Assembly: GCA_964408455.1 (NCBI GenBank)
Contig: CAYOZN010000003.1
Coordinates: forward strand, 62,001 to 126,000
Source: CAYOZN01 sp964408455
GTDB taxonomy: Bacteria; Planctomycetota; Phycisphaerae; UBA1845; UTPLA1
DNA length: 64,000 nucleotides
Direction of reading: 5' to 3'
The notes below the pieces were generated by a model. The model worked only from the letters and a program-made list of their open reading frames with translations, was not told the DNA's origin and searched no databases. Made by a program: the position numbers and the translations under genes. Of this stretch, positions 50,398-58,674 are shown piece by piece (the stretch's first letter is position 1; every line of letters begins with the position of its first letter).

Positions 50398-51197
50398 TCC
50401 TGCTCCCTCCGCATCCTCTCCCGCATCCGCACAAACTCCTCATCCTTCTCCAGCATCTTCGCCACTCTCCGATAGAACCGCGCCTCGCAATGCGTCACCC
50501 GCCCCAGCGAACATGCCATCTGCCGCGCCAGCTCGCGAATGGGCGTCTTCGCCTCCGGCTCCGGCACGTGCCACCGCTCCGCCGCGCACCGCTCCACCAC
50601 GTCCCGCGTCCCCGGCGCCGCCCGCGGATCCGACTTCAGCTCCCGCGCCACGCGCCGCATCGCCTCTTCGCATCGTTCCCGGACCGCCTCGCCGATGGTC
50701 GGCCGGCCTCCCGGCCGCGAGGAAGGATCGGCAAATCGCCGGCTCGATCGCTCCCGCGCCACGACGCTCCGCGCATCCTTCATGCTTGCCGCCCGCGGAA
50801 CCAGCTCCTCCCGCAGAAAGCCGCGGCCCCGCGCCCGCCGCTGCGTCATGTACGGCACCCGCACCGCCCCCTGGTTTTCGTGTGCAAACTGGCCGATGGC
50901 AAACCGCATCCGCGACATGGCATACGGCACAAATGAACCGTGCCGCGCGGGATCATGCCGCCGAACCGCTTCGACCAGCGCCAGGCACGCCTCCTGCGCC
51001 AGATCGCGCAATACACCGCGCGGCAAAGTGCCATACGATTGACCCTTGCCGCCCTTCGCCCCCGCCCGGCCGCTTCGCCCGCCGGGCGCCCCCGCATGCC
51101 GCGCCAGCGTCAGTTGCACCAGCGGCAGGTGAGCTTCCACAACCTGCCGCTGGCGCGCACTGAGCCCCTCCAGCCCGATCGACTGTTCGCCCGTCAT
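50382..51197 (-). CDS. RNA polymerase sigma-70 family-like protein
   Basis: A 271-residue protein with a sigma region 2-like domain: VVEAHLPLVQLTLARHA, then LRDLAQEACLALVEAVRRHD and SFVPYAMSRMRFAIGQFAHE, corresponding to core-binding and -10 recognition helices. The C-terminal TPIRELARQMACSLGRVTHCEARFYRRV is a region 4-like helix-turn-helix. The middle is Arg-rich and variable. There is no extracytoplasmic anti-sigma partner next to it. The start at 51197 (MTGEQSIGL) was chosen because conserved sequence starts soon after; longer frames upstream are Arg/Gly low-complexity. A divergent phage- or transposon-type sigma-like factor is an alternative. Confidence 0.65.
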   Translation of the reverse strand: MTGEQSIGLEGLSARQRQVVEAHLPLVQLTLARHAGAPGGRSGRAGAKGGKGQSYGTLPRGVLRDLAQEACLALVEAVRRHDPARHGSFVPYAMSRMRFAIGQFAHENQGAVRVPYMTQRRARGRGFLREELVPRAASMKDARSVVARERSSRRFADPSSRPGGRPTIGEAVRERCEEAMRRVARELKSDPRAAPGTRDVVERCAAERWHVPEPEAKTPIRELARQMACSLGRVTHCEARFYRRVAKMLEKDEEFVRMRERMRREQEANDE

Positions 51198-51505
51198 GAC
51201 CCCGGATTCCCCGCGGCCGTCGCCAGGACCGTGCGCCCTCCGGGGAAACCCCCGCCCCCGGCCGCGCCGCCTCGCTGCCGCCTGCATACCTAACATAAAC
51301 CGAACTATGCCCGCTGTCAAACGGCAACCGCTTTTTTTTCCCGCCGACGCGCCAACGCCCCGTCGCCAACCTTGTGACTTGCCTCCAAATCACAACCTGG
51401 CCCCGCGCCACGCGCTACAATTTCGCTTGACCCGCGCGGGTCGCTCCCTAAACTCCGTTCCCGCAGGGACGCCAATCGCGAACGTCCCGCTCACGGAGGA
51501 GCACA
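51198..51505. other. Divergent region upstream of thyA
   Basis: 308 bp. It holds a T8 run (51333-51340), a 14-bp palindrome GACCCGCGCGGGTC (51429-51442) overlapping TTGACC (51427-51432) with TAAACT 16 bp further, and a GGGACG/CGTCCC hairpin just before the thyA ribosome binding site. Confidence 0.6.
51427..51454 (+). promoter_or_regulatory. Possible thyA promoter overlapped by a 14-bp palindrome
   Basis: TTGACC, 16 bp, TAAACT (51449-51454), with GACCCGC-GCGGGTC covering the -35 box. The promoter match is weak; the palindrome is perfect. Confidence 0.35.
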
Positions 51506-52555
51506 ATGCAGGCCTATCTCGATCTCGTCCGCGACGTCCTCGATCGCGGCTGCCGCAAGCCCAGCCGCACCGGCATCGACACCATCAGCCTCTTCTCCGC
51601 CCACTACCAGGTCGATCTCGCCGCCGGCTATCCGCTCCTCACCACCAAGCGCGTCAACTTCGAAGCCGTCATCCGCGAACTCCTCTGGTATCTCTCCGGC
51701 GAGAACCACATCCGCAACCTGCGCAAGCATACGAAGATCTGGGACGACTGGGCCGACGCCGACGGCAATCTCGACACCGCCTACGGTCACTTCTGGCGGC
51801 ATTTTCCAAGTGCCGTTCGACTGGCACCTGCGAGCGGCGCATCGGACGCTTCCGCCGTGCCGGCCGATACCGGCATGCGCCAAGACGCACACTCCGCCAT
51901 TCGCCCGGCGCCCGGCCGCTGGCAGGTCCGCGAGATCGACCAGATCCGCTACGTCATCGACACCCTCAAGCGGGACCCCTTCAGCCGCCGCCTCCTCGTC
52001 ACCGCCTGGGAACCGGGAAATGCCATCACCAGCCGCCTCCCGCCCTGCCACTACACCTTTGCCTTCCACGTCTCGCCCGCGACAAACACTCCCCCCCTTA
52101 CCAAGGGGGGGCCGGGGGGGGTTTACTCCGCGAATGCCAACGCCACCACCGAAAAAATCACCAAATCACCCAATCACGAAATCACTAAATCATCTTTCCC
52201 CACCCTCCGCCTCAACTGCCACCTCACGCAGCGCAGCGGCGACGTCGCCCTCGGCATTCCCTTCAACCTCGCCGCCTATGCCGCACTCACGCAGATGATC
52301 GCCCAGGAAGTCGGCATGTCCCTCGGCCGCTTCTCCCACACCATCATCGACGCCCACATCTACTGCGCCGACGCCGGCACGCCGACGGCCCAATTCGATC
52401 ACGTCGCCGGCCTCCGCGAACAGCTCAAGCGAGAGCCCCTCCCGCTCCCCCGCCTCGTCATCGCGCGAAAGCCCTTCGACGATCTCCGCTTCGAAGACTT
52501 CCAGCTCCTCAACTACCAGTGCCACGAGCCCATCAAATTTAGAGTTGCTGTGTAA
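51506..52555 (+). CDS. thyA: Thymidylate synthase with two in-frame repeat insertions
   Basis: A 349-residue ThyA that methylates dUMP to dTMP with methylene-tetrahydrofolate. Normal ThyA has about 264 residues. All key parts are present: SRTGIDTISLFSAHYQVDLA, LLTTKRVNFEAVIRELLWYL, the catalytic Cys181 in SRLPPCHYTFAFHV, LTQRSGDVALGIPFNLAAYA and HIYCADAG. Extra residues about 101-137 (after YGHFWRHF) and 190-232 (after TFAFHV) account for the added length. They are translations of dispersed repeats: a GTGCC/GGCAC palindrome in the first and a CCCCCCTTACCAAGGGGG palindrome plus AAATCACC 8-mers in the second. Strong site GGAGGAG upstream. Activity is predicted but unproven. Confidence 0.9.
   Translation: MQAYLDLVRDVLDRGCRKPSRTGIDTISLFSAHYQVDLAAGYPLLTTKRVNFEAVIRELLWYLSGENHIRNLRKHTKIWDDWADADGNLDTAYGHFWRHFPSAVRLAPASGASDASAVPADTGMRQDAHSAIRPAPGRWQVREIDQIRYVIDTLKRDPFSRRLLVTAWEPGNAITSRLPPCHYTFAFHVSPATNTPPLTKGGPGGVYSANANATTEKITKSPNHEITKSSFPTLRLNCHLTQRSGDVALGIPFNLAAYAALTQMIAQEVGMSLGRFSHTIIDAHIYCADAGTPTAQFDHVAGLREQLKREPLPLPRLVIARKPFDDLRFEDFQLLNYQCHEPIKFRVAV
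51807..51828. repeat. GTGCC/GGCAC palindrome within thyA (first insertion)
   Basis: AAGTGCC-GTTCGACT-GGCACC, the same form as AAGTGCCAC-ATAG-GTGGCACC at 55791-55811 behind the tRNA gene. It marks the start of the first non-conserved insert. Confidence 0.75.
52090..52196. repeat. G-run palindrome and AAATCACC 8-mers within thyA (second insertion)
   Basis: A C-run, TTACCAA and a G-run form a palindrome at about 52090-52107, followed by a second G-run. From 52157 the sequence is AAATCACC, AAATCACC, CAATCACG, AAATCACT, AAATCATC-like units. The same 8-mer family is intergenic at 50316-50350. Confidence 0.9.
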
Positions 52556-52647
52556 ATCCTCTCATGCGCATGCCTGTTGCCGGCCGCATGAGGCACTCAT
52601 GATATGAAGTAGTCGGTAACGGATTTCGGCACTTGCGGGAACATCGC

Positions 52648-54462
52648 CTATTCACACGGCGCGGCGGCGGGCGCGGTGGCGTGGGCGATGAATGCGGCGA
52701 TGTCGTCGGCCACATCCAGCGGCGGCGGTGTGTCATCACCGTCGGGGTCGATGCTCGTGCAGGTGCCGCCCAGCAGGCAGTCAACGAGAATCTGCACGTC
52801 CAGCCCGTTCACCGCGCAGTCGAGGTTCAGGTCGCTGCGCGGCCGGCCGGTCGCGTCCGACAGCACGCAGGGCGAGGCGCCGGGGCAGGCGTCAACGTCT
52901 TCGTCCACGCCGTCGCCATCGATGTCGCTGTCGCAGAGGTCGCCGAGGCCGTCGCCGTCGAGGTCGGCCTGATCGGCGTTGGCCAGTGCCGGGCAGTTGT
53001 CACAGGCGTCGCCGACGCCGTCGCCGTCGGTCTCGGTCTGGGCCCCGTTGGCTGCCAGCGGGCAGTTGTCGCAGCCGTCGATGTGGCCGTCGGTGTCCGT
53101 GTCCGCCTCACACGAGTCGGGGATGAAGTTGGAGTTGCAGTCGCTCAGTTCGACAGAGTTAGATTGGGAGACACAATAAAGGCTTGTGAGTATTGCGCAG
53201 TTTGTGAAGCCTCCATCAATCCATTGTGTCCCGGACGAAATCGAAGACCCCCGCTGGCCCACATAATCTCCTAACTCATCAGTCCATGTGTCACAATGGT
53301 GCATTGCCCGGGTGCCATTAACTTGTGTACCCGTCCATACAGACGCACTTACTGGTGAGCCATTTTCGCTCAAGTTGATTGCGCGATTCAAGTTCTGCCC
53401 ATCCCACAGATTCCCATTCGCCTTCACCGCGTAGCGCGTCCCCTGCGAGTCGAAGATATAGATCGGCCCGCCGTTCAGCGTGATGCGGTCGTTGGCGTCC
53501 GTCGTCGAATCCGACATGATCGCGACGTAGTCGAGTGTCAGACCTGCGGCATCGGCCAGTGTCTGACAGATTGCGTCGGCCCCCGCAAGCCCGCCGAGGT
53601 TGCCGTTGTGCGTCGTGCTGGTGACAAACACCCGGTGCTCGTTCGCCGCCACGCCGTCGGCCAGCGTCACGTCGCAGATGTCCGGCACATTGTTCCCGTT
53701 GCAGTCGGCCAGCCCCTCCGGCAAGCCCAGCGCCGCGATCTCGCAGGCGCTGAGCACCCCGCGATAGAACCGCACCTCGTCCAGACTGCCCGCAAACTGC
53801 CGCTGGGGCACGCCATTTCCCCACCAGGCCCCGAAGTAAAGCGCCCCGGTGTTGTTGGCCAACGTTGCCAAGCCGTCGCTGTAGTTGGTGACAAGGTTGC
53901 CATCGACGTAGCCTTTGATGTTCAGGTTGGGGACCACCGTCATAGTGATGGCGACGTGATGCCACGTGCCGTCCAGCACCCCGGCGATCCGCGGTTCGTG
54001 GAAGCCGTTTACGGTGCCGACGGCAAACGAAATCTGGCCGCCTTCCTCAGCCCGCGCCTGCACCGTCCAGCCCGACGTGCCGTTGGTCCCGCCGTGCGAC
54101 TTGTCGAGGATCGTCGCCGTCGTCGCCGGGGGATCGCCCTGCGCGCTGGGGATGCCGTTGATCCAGAAAGAGAGGCTGAAGCTGGCGGTGAGGTCCATCA
54201 CCGGGCTGTAGGGGATATGGACGTGATCGGCCGAACTGTCGAAGTCCAGCCCGCCCGCAAACTGGCCAGTGGTCCAGGAGACGCCGGGGCCGACGAGGGC
54301 GCCGTCGAGGCCGTTGCCGGAGCTGTCGGCGACCATCGTGCCGGAGGTCTCATCGAAGGCCCAGCGGCCGATGAGGGTGGCGGCGCAGGCGGACCGGCTT
54401 GCTGATGCGAGGGGGAGCAGCAGCGATAGAACTACGGCGCAAAGCGATCCCTGGCGCGTCAT
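52648..54462 (-). CDS. Secreted LamG / DUF1554 protein with TSP type-3 repeats and a dockerin-like end
   Basis: A 604-residue exported protein with strong AGGAGG and a signal peptide (CAVVLSLLLPLASASRSACA). Domains in order: a LamG/concanavalin-like jelly roll (about 28-215, WAFDETSGTMVADSSGNGLDG, WHHVAITM), a short DCNGNNVPDICD calcium loop, a DUF1554 domain (about 255-410, VFVTSTTHNGNLGGLAGADA, GTQWIDGGFTNCAILTSLYCV), thrombospondin type-3 calcium repeats (DTDTDGHIDGCDNCPLAANG, DGDGVGDACDNCPALANA) and a terminal dockerin-like segment (DLNLDCAVNGLDVQILVDCL). The likely role is extracellular binding of glycans or matrix. The DUF1554 part has lower GC than its surroundings, suggesting separate origin. 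Confidence 0.85.
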   Translation of the reverse strand: MTRQGSLCAVVLSLLLPLASASRSACAATLIGRWAFDETSGTMVADSSGNGLDGALVGPGVSWTTGQFAGGLDFDSSADHVHIPYSPVMDLTASFSLSFWINGIPSAQGDPPATTATILDKSHGGTNGTSGWTVQARAEEGGQISFAVGTVNGFHEPRIAGVLDGTWHHVAITMTVVPNLNIKGYVDGNLVTNYSDGLATLANNTGALYFGAWWGNGVPQRQFAGSLDEVRFYRGVLSACEIAALGLPEGLADCNGNNVPDICDVTLADGVAANEHRVFVTSTTHNGNLGGLAGADAICQTLADAAGLTLDYVAIMSDSTTDANDRITLNGGPIYIFDSQGTRYAVKANGNLWDGQNLNRAINLSENGSPVSASVWTGTQVNGTRAMHHCDTWTDELGDYVGQRGSSISSGTQWIDGGFTNCAILTSLYCVSQSNSVELSDCNSNFIPDSCEADTDTDGHIDGCDNCPLAANGAQTETDGDGVGDACDNCPALANADQADLDGDGLGDLCDSDIDGDGVDEDVDACPGASPCVLSDATGRPRSDLNLDCAVNGLDVQILVDCLLGGTCTSIDPDGDDTPPPLDVADDIAAFIAHATAPAAAPCE

Positions 54463-54815
54463 GCGTTTATCCTCCTGCCCCATCTGAGTGCCATTTTTCT
54501 TCGATACCCAGTAGCTGAGGCCATCCTATAGATATACGACGACCCTATTCAAGTGGGCTCCGCGCGAAATCCGCGGATGCACGGCTGACCCACCCCTCTC
54601 CCGGGATGATGTCGAAGGCGTCTCGCCCGGCCTCCCGAAAGTGCCATATCGCCGCCCGCGCATCAGCGCGCCCCGGCTTGTCACGGATTGTCTCACGTAT
54701 TTTCCCGGCGAGGCGCCTCACCCCCCCGCATCCTCCCCTTAATCCCTCAATCCCTGAGTCCCTCAATCCCTCGCTTCCCTGTTCCCTGTACCCTGTTCCC
54801 TATACAACTCTCCGG
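54463..54815. other. Intergenic region ending in short-period repeats
   Basis: 353 bp with no supported gene. Bases 54737-54806 hold the 8-mer/7-mer repeat and folA -10 box described separately. Confidence 0.6.
54737..54806. repeat. 8-mer/7-mer repeat with the folA -10 box
   Basis: AATCCCTC, AATCCCTG, AGTCCCTC, AATCCCTC, then TTCCCTG, TTCCCTG, TACCCTG, TTCCCTA. The last unit merges with TATACA (54801-54806), 9 nt before the folA ATG at 54816. Confidence 0.8.
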
Positions 54816-55328
54816 ATGAAGCTCTCCCTCATCGTCGCCATGACCGCCGACCGCGTCATTGGAAAGGATGGCCGCATCCCCTGGCGTCTCCCCGACGATC
54901 TCCGCTTCTTCAAGCGCACCACCACGCCTCACGCCGTCATCATGGGCCGCAGGACGTTTGACTCGATCGGCAAACCGCTCCCCGGCCGGCGCAACATCGT
55001 CGTCTCCCGCTCGGCCGCGGAATACGATGCCACCGCCGCGACACCGCGCACCGCCGAGCCCGACCAGACCAGCCTCGACACCGTTCCGTCGCTGGACGCC
55101 GCCCTCGCCCTCTGCCGCGCCCGCGGCGAGAAAACCGCCTTCATCATCGGCGGCGCCCAGATCTACGCCCTCGCCCTGCCCCTCGCCGACGAGCTGATCA
55201 TCACCCACGTCGAGGGCGATTACGAAGGCGACACCTGGTTCCCGCCGTTCGACGCGTCGCAGTGGACCGACGCCGGACCCGCCGACGCCGCCTTCCCCGC
55301 CGCCCGCCGCTACCTCAGAAAGCGATGA
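54816..55328 (+). CDS. folA: Dihydrofolate reductase
   Basis: A 170-residue enzyme that reduces dihydrofolate to tetrahydrofolate with NADPH, recycling the product of ThyA. Conserved parts are LSLIVAMTADRVIGKDGRIPWRLPDDL (Asp for folate binding in DDL), VIMGRRTFDSIGKPLPGRRN, VVSRS and FIIGGAQIYALALPLADELI. Length is normal. The functional partner thyA lies about 2.3 kb upstream, with the LamG/DUF1554 gene between them on the other strand. There is no Shine-Dalgarno, and the -10-like TATACA is 9 nt before the start. Confidence 0.94.
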   Translation: MKLSLIVAMTADRVIGKDGRIPWRLPDDLRFFKRTTTPHAVIMGRRTFDSIGKPLPGRRNIVVSRSAAEYDATAATPRTAEPDQTSLDTVPSLDAALALCRARGEKTAFIIGGAQIYALALPLADELIITHVEGDYEGDTWFPPFDASQWTDAGPADAAFPAARRYLRKR

Positions 55329-55707
55329 TCCGCGCGCACGCGGCCGGCGCATCCGCCGCCGCCATATGCCACACCCCTACCACGTGCCATGAATCCCCCG
55401 ATTCAGCTCCGTACGCCGCACGCCGCATGCGATCGCCCAAAACCTGCCGCCCGCTCGCCCTTTGACCCGCCCGCCTTCCTCCGCTAGACTTCCCACCTTG
55501 CGTTTCCCTGAGGGGCTGACCGCAGTAGCCACGGGTGATGGCGGTCGTAGGGCGCTTTGCAAAACGCGGCGAAGCGTTCTCGCCTTGGGAAAACCACCGC
55601 AGCCGCGTCTCATCTCGGATTGTCGCGCCGCCGGCGAACCTCGCCGACCGGCCGCCGTCTCCGTGTCCGGGCTGCCCGAAACGCACATGCGATAGTCGCA
55701 CCACCAC
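55329..55707. other. Intergenic region upstream of tRNA-Gln
   Basis: 379 bp. No supported gene. GACCGC (55519-55524) and GCGGTC (55545-55550) could pair, and CGCTT/AAGCG near 55553-55578 could form a second stem, so a structured RNA is possible. Confidence 0.4.
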
Positions 55708-55778
55708 TACCCGGTAGTGTAATGGTAGCACAGCAGGTTTTGGTTCTGCTTGTAGAGGTTCGAATCCTCTCCGGGTAG
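55708..55778 (+). tRNA. tRNA-Gln (anticodon TTG)
   Basis: The acceptor stem TACCCGG (55708-55714) pairs with CCGGGTA (55771-55777), discriminator G at 55778. The D arm holds AATGGTA; the anticodon stem GCAGG/TCTGC encloses loop TTTTGGT with anticodon TTG at 55740-55742; the T arm is GAGG-TTCGAAT-CCTC. CCA is not encoded. It reads CAA (and CAG by wobble). Confidence 0.95.
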
Positions 55779-55790
55779 TTGATTTTACTA

Positions 55791-55811
55791 AGTGCCACAT
55801 AGGTGGCACCA
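55791..55811. repeat. GTGCCAC-ATAG-GTGGCAC palindrome behind tRNA-Gln
   Basis: A perfect 7-bp inverted repeat, 13 nt after the tRNA. No T-run follows. It may end the transcript or may be another copy of the dispersed GTGCC family found in thyA. Confidence 0.8.
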
Positions 55812-55938
55812 TCGGAAGGTGTGGAGTTCTTGAAACGTGCGGCACGGGCCGAAAAGCCAGTGCCGGTTTGCAGGAATCTCAGGACTTGCGAAATGCATCG
55901 GCGAATCAGCCGGTGCCGCACTGGAAACGGTTGACGAC

Positions 55939-57048
55939 GTGAATCACACCGACGGCCAACACGCTCCCGGCAACCGCCGGCTCGCCGCCATCCTCCTCGC
56001 CGCCGGCCGCTCCACGCGCATGAAGACCGAACTGCCCAAGGTCATGCACGAAGTCTGCGGCCTGCCCATGCTGTCGCACGTTCTGGGCGCCTGCCGCGCC
56101 GCCGGCATCTCCGACTTCCACGTCGTCGTCGGCTTCGGCAAGCAGGCCATCATCGACGCCTTCTCCACCGAGCCGGGCATCCACTTCGTCGAACAGCGCG
56201 AACAGAAGGGCACCGCCCACGCTGTTTCCATGGCCGCCGACGCCTTCAAGTCCTTCAGCGGCGACGTCGTCGTCCTCGCCGCCGACATGCCGCTGCTTCG
56301 GGCCGAGACCATCTCCACGCTGGTCAACAGCCACCGCGCCGCCGCGGCCGCCGCCAGCATGGCCACCACCTTTCTGGATAATCCCGCCGGCTACGGCCGA
56401 ATCGTGCGAAATGCCGCCGGCGACTTCGAGCGAATCGTCGAACACCGCGACTGCACGCCCGAACAGCTCGCCATCAACGAAGTCAACCCCAGCTACTACT
56501 GCTTCGACGCCGCCTCGCTCTTCCGGGCCCTGCCCCGCGTCAAGCCGAACAATGCCAAGGGCGAATACTACATCACCGACGTGCTCGAAATCCTGCGGGC
56601 CGATGGCCGCCTCGTCCGCGCCGCCACCACCGTCCCCGCCGCCGATGCCACCGGCATCAACAGCCGCGTCGACCTTGCCGATGTCAACCGCCTCATGCAG
56701 CAGCGCATTCAGAATGCGCTCATGGAGTCGGGCGTCACCATCGTCGATCCTGGCACCACCTGGATCGACGCTCGCGCATCCGTCGGCCCCGAGACGATCA
56801 TCCGCCCATTCAGTACGATTGAAGGTCATGCCCGCGTCGGCGCCCGCTGCGTCGTCGGCCCCTACGCTTATGTGGCCGACGGCGCCGTCATCGAAGACGA
56901 CGCCCACGTCGGCCCGGGCATTCTGACGGCCCTCGACACCGCCGCCTCTCCCCGGACGCCGCGCCCCTCGTCCCATCGCAAGACCGCGCCGGTCGTCCGA
57001 CATCCCCCCGCGCAGAGCGGGTGCAGCACAGGAGCCGAGCCATGCTGA
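55939..57048 (+). CDS. glmU: GlmU-like UDP-GlcNAc pyrophosphorylase lacking the acetyltransferase domain
   Basis: A 369-residue protein. The N-terminal nucleotidyltransferase domain (about 10-240) is complete: LAAILLAAGRSTRMKTELPK, REQKGTAHAV, VVVLAADMPLL, NPAGYGRIVR and NAKGEYYITDV. It should make UDP-GlcNAc from GlcNAc-1-P and UTP. A left-handed helix begins at about 275 (SVGPETIIRPFSTIEGHARV, GARCVVGPYAYVADGAVIED) but stops after about four turns, and the last 45 residues are non-conserved. Normal GlmU has about 456 residues with the acetyltransferase in the missing part. The GTG at 55939 was chosen near the domain start. It overlaps prs by 7 bp. Confidence 0.85.
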   Translation: MNHTDGQHAPGNRRLAAILLAAGRSTRMKTELPKVMHEVCGLPMLSHVLGACRAAGISDFHVVVGFGKQAIIDAFSTEPGIHFVEQREQKGTAHAVSMAADAFKSFSGDVVVLAADMPLLRAETISTLVNSHRAAAAAASMATTFLDNPAGYGRIVRNAAGDFERIVEHRDCTPEQLAINEVNPSYYCFDAASLFRALPRVKPNNAKGEYYITDVLEILRADGRLVRAATTVPAADATGINSRVDLADVNRLMQQRIQNALMESGVTIVDPGTTWIDARASVGPETIIRPFSTIEGHARVGARCVVGPYAYVADGAVIEDDAHVGPGILTALDTAASPRTPRPSSHRKTAPVVRHPPAQSGCSTGAEPC

Positions 57049-58004
57049 ACCCCACTGACGAAATCAAGATCTTCAGCGGCCGTGCCAATCCGTCCCTCGC
57101 GGAAGAAATCTGCAACTACCTCGAGATCCGCCCCGGCCGCGCCCACTCCGAGGTCTTTCCCGACGGCGAACTCTTCGTGAAGCTCCACGAAGACGTCCGC
57201 GGCCGCGACGTGTTCGTGCTCCAGTCCACCTGCCGCCCGGTGAACGAACACGTGATGGAGCTGCTCATCTTCATCGACTGCCTCCGCCGCGCCTCCGCCC
57301 GCCGCATCACCGCCGTCCTGCCCTACTTCGGCTATGCCCGGCAGGACCGCAAGGACGAAGGCCGCGTGCCCATCACTGCCAAGCTGGTGAGTAATCTCAT
57401 CACCCAGGCCGGCGCACACCGCGTCCTCACCATGGACCTGCACGCCGCCCAGATTCAGGGCTTCTTCGATATCCCCGTCGATCATCTCGAGGCCGAGCCG
57501 GTCCTCTCCAAGCACTTTCGCACCCTCGATCCGAAGAACCTCGTTCTCGTCAGCCCGGACGTCGGCAACGTCAAGCGCGCACGCGGTTATGCCGAACGCA
57601 TGGGCTGCGAACTCGCCATCATCGACAAGCGCCGCATCAGCGGCAGCGCCGCCGTCGTCAACAACATCATCGGCAACGTCGAGGGCAAGGACATCCTCAT
57701 GATCGACGACATGATCGCCACCGCCGGCACGCTTTGCGAGGCCGCCCGCATCGTCCGCGAGCGCGGCGCCCGCAGCATTCACGGCGCCGCGACGCATCCC
57801 GTCTTCGCCGGCCCCGCCTTCGATCGCATGGCCGGCGCCCCGTTCGCCAGCATCACCGTCACCAACACCATCCCGCTCAGCGCCGAGGCGAAGGAGCGGC
57901 TCCCCTACATCAACATCCTCAGCGTCGCCTCCCTCCTCGGCGAGGCGATCGCCCGCATACACAAACATCAATCCGTCAGCAGTCTGTTCGTGAAGTCCAG
58001 CTAG
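57042..58004 (+). CDS. prs: Ribose-phosphate pyrophosphokinase
   Basis: A 320-residue class I PRPP synthetase, producing the PRPP used by PncB, Hpt and nucleotide and histidine synthesis. Signatures are IKIFSGRANPSLAEEICNYL, VFPDGELFVKL, FGYARQDRKDEGRVPIT, TMDLHAAQIQGFFDIPVDHL and the PRPP loop ILMIDDMIATAGTLCEA. The start overlaps the end of glmU, and rplY follows at 14 bp. The order glmU-prs-rplY-pth is common in bacteria and shows the cluster has been kept. Confidence 0.96.
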   Translation: MLNPTDEIKIFSGRANPSLAEEICNYLEIRPGRAHSEVFPDGELFVKLHEDVRGRDVFVLQSTCRPVNEHVMELLIFIDCLRRASARRITAVLPYFGYARQDRKDEGRVPITAKLVSNLITQAGAHRVLTMDLHAAQIQGFFDIPVDHLEAEPVLSKHFRTLDPKNLVLVSPDVGNVKRARGYAERMGCELAIIDKRRISGSAAVVNNIIGNVEGKDILMIDDMIATAGTLCEAARIVRERGARSIHGAATHPVFAGPAFDRMAGAPFASITVTNTIPLSAEAKERLPYINILSVASLLGEAIARIHKHQSVSSLFVKSS

Positions 58005-58018
58005 AGGTATCAACAGCA

Positions 58019-58657
58019 ATGGAAATCCCCACACTGAAAATCGAATCCCGCAAGGCCGCGGGCTCCCGCGCCGCCGCCCGCCTACGACGCGCCGGCAAGC
58101 TGCCCGCCGTCATCTACGGCCACGGACAGGCGGCCGAGCACGTAGCGATCGACTCCCACGAAGTGGAACAGCTTCTGCATCGCGGCATGCACATCGTGCG
58201 CTGCGAACAGAACGGCAAGGCCCAGCCATGCCAGTTCAAGGATGCTCAATACGACCATCTCGGCTCGCACCTGATCCATCTCGACATGATGCGCGTCTCG
58301 CTCGACGAGCGCGTCACCGTCACCGTGCCGCTCGAATTTCGCGGCACACCGAAGGGCCAGGCCGAAGGCGGCGTCTTCCGCCACGAAATGGGCGAAATTG
58401 AAATCGAGTGCCTCGTCACCGACATCCCCGATAACATCCGCGTCGACATCAGCAACATGGCCGTCGACTCGGTGCTCCACGTCGGCGAGCTCCAGTTGCC
58501 GCCCAACATTACCACGCCCATGGACACCCACGCCGTCGTCGCCGTCGTGCGCCTGCCGCACGCCGCAACGGAAGTTGCCGCACCGGTCGAGGGTGGCCCG
58601 GCCGAACCCGAGGTCATCGCCAAGGGCAAGGTTGAGGAGGAAGGCGCCGAGGAGTGA
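58019..58657 (+). CDS. rplY: 50S ribosomal protein L25 (Ctc/TL5 type)
   Basis: A 212-residue 5S rRNA-binding protein of the longer two-domain form. The N-terminal L25 domain has SRAAARLRRAGKLPAVIYGH; the C-terminal TL5 domain has VTVPLEFRGTPKGQAEGGV and LQLPPNITT. The acidic tail ends KGKVEEEGAEE. It lies between prs and pth, as usual, and the 20-bp palindrome at 58675-58694 separates it from pth. Confidence 0.95.
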   Translation: MEIPTLKIESRKAAGSRAAARLRRAGKLPAVIYGHGQAAEHVAIDSHEVEQLLHRGMHIVRCEQNGKAQPCQFKDAQYDHLGSHLIHLDMMRVSLDERVTVTVPLEFRGTPKGQAEGGVFRHEMGEIEIECLVTDIPDNIRVDISNMAVDSVLHVGELQLPPNITTPMDTHAVVAVVRLPHAATEVAAPVEGGPAEPEVIAKGKVEEEGAEE

Positions 58658-58674
58658 TCGTCGGAATGATGCTC

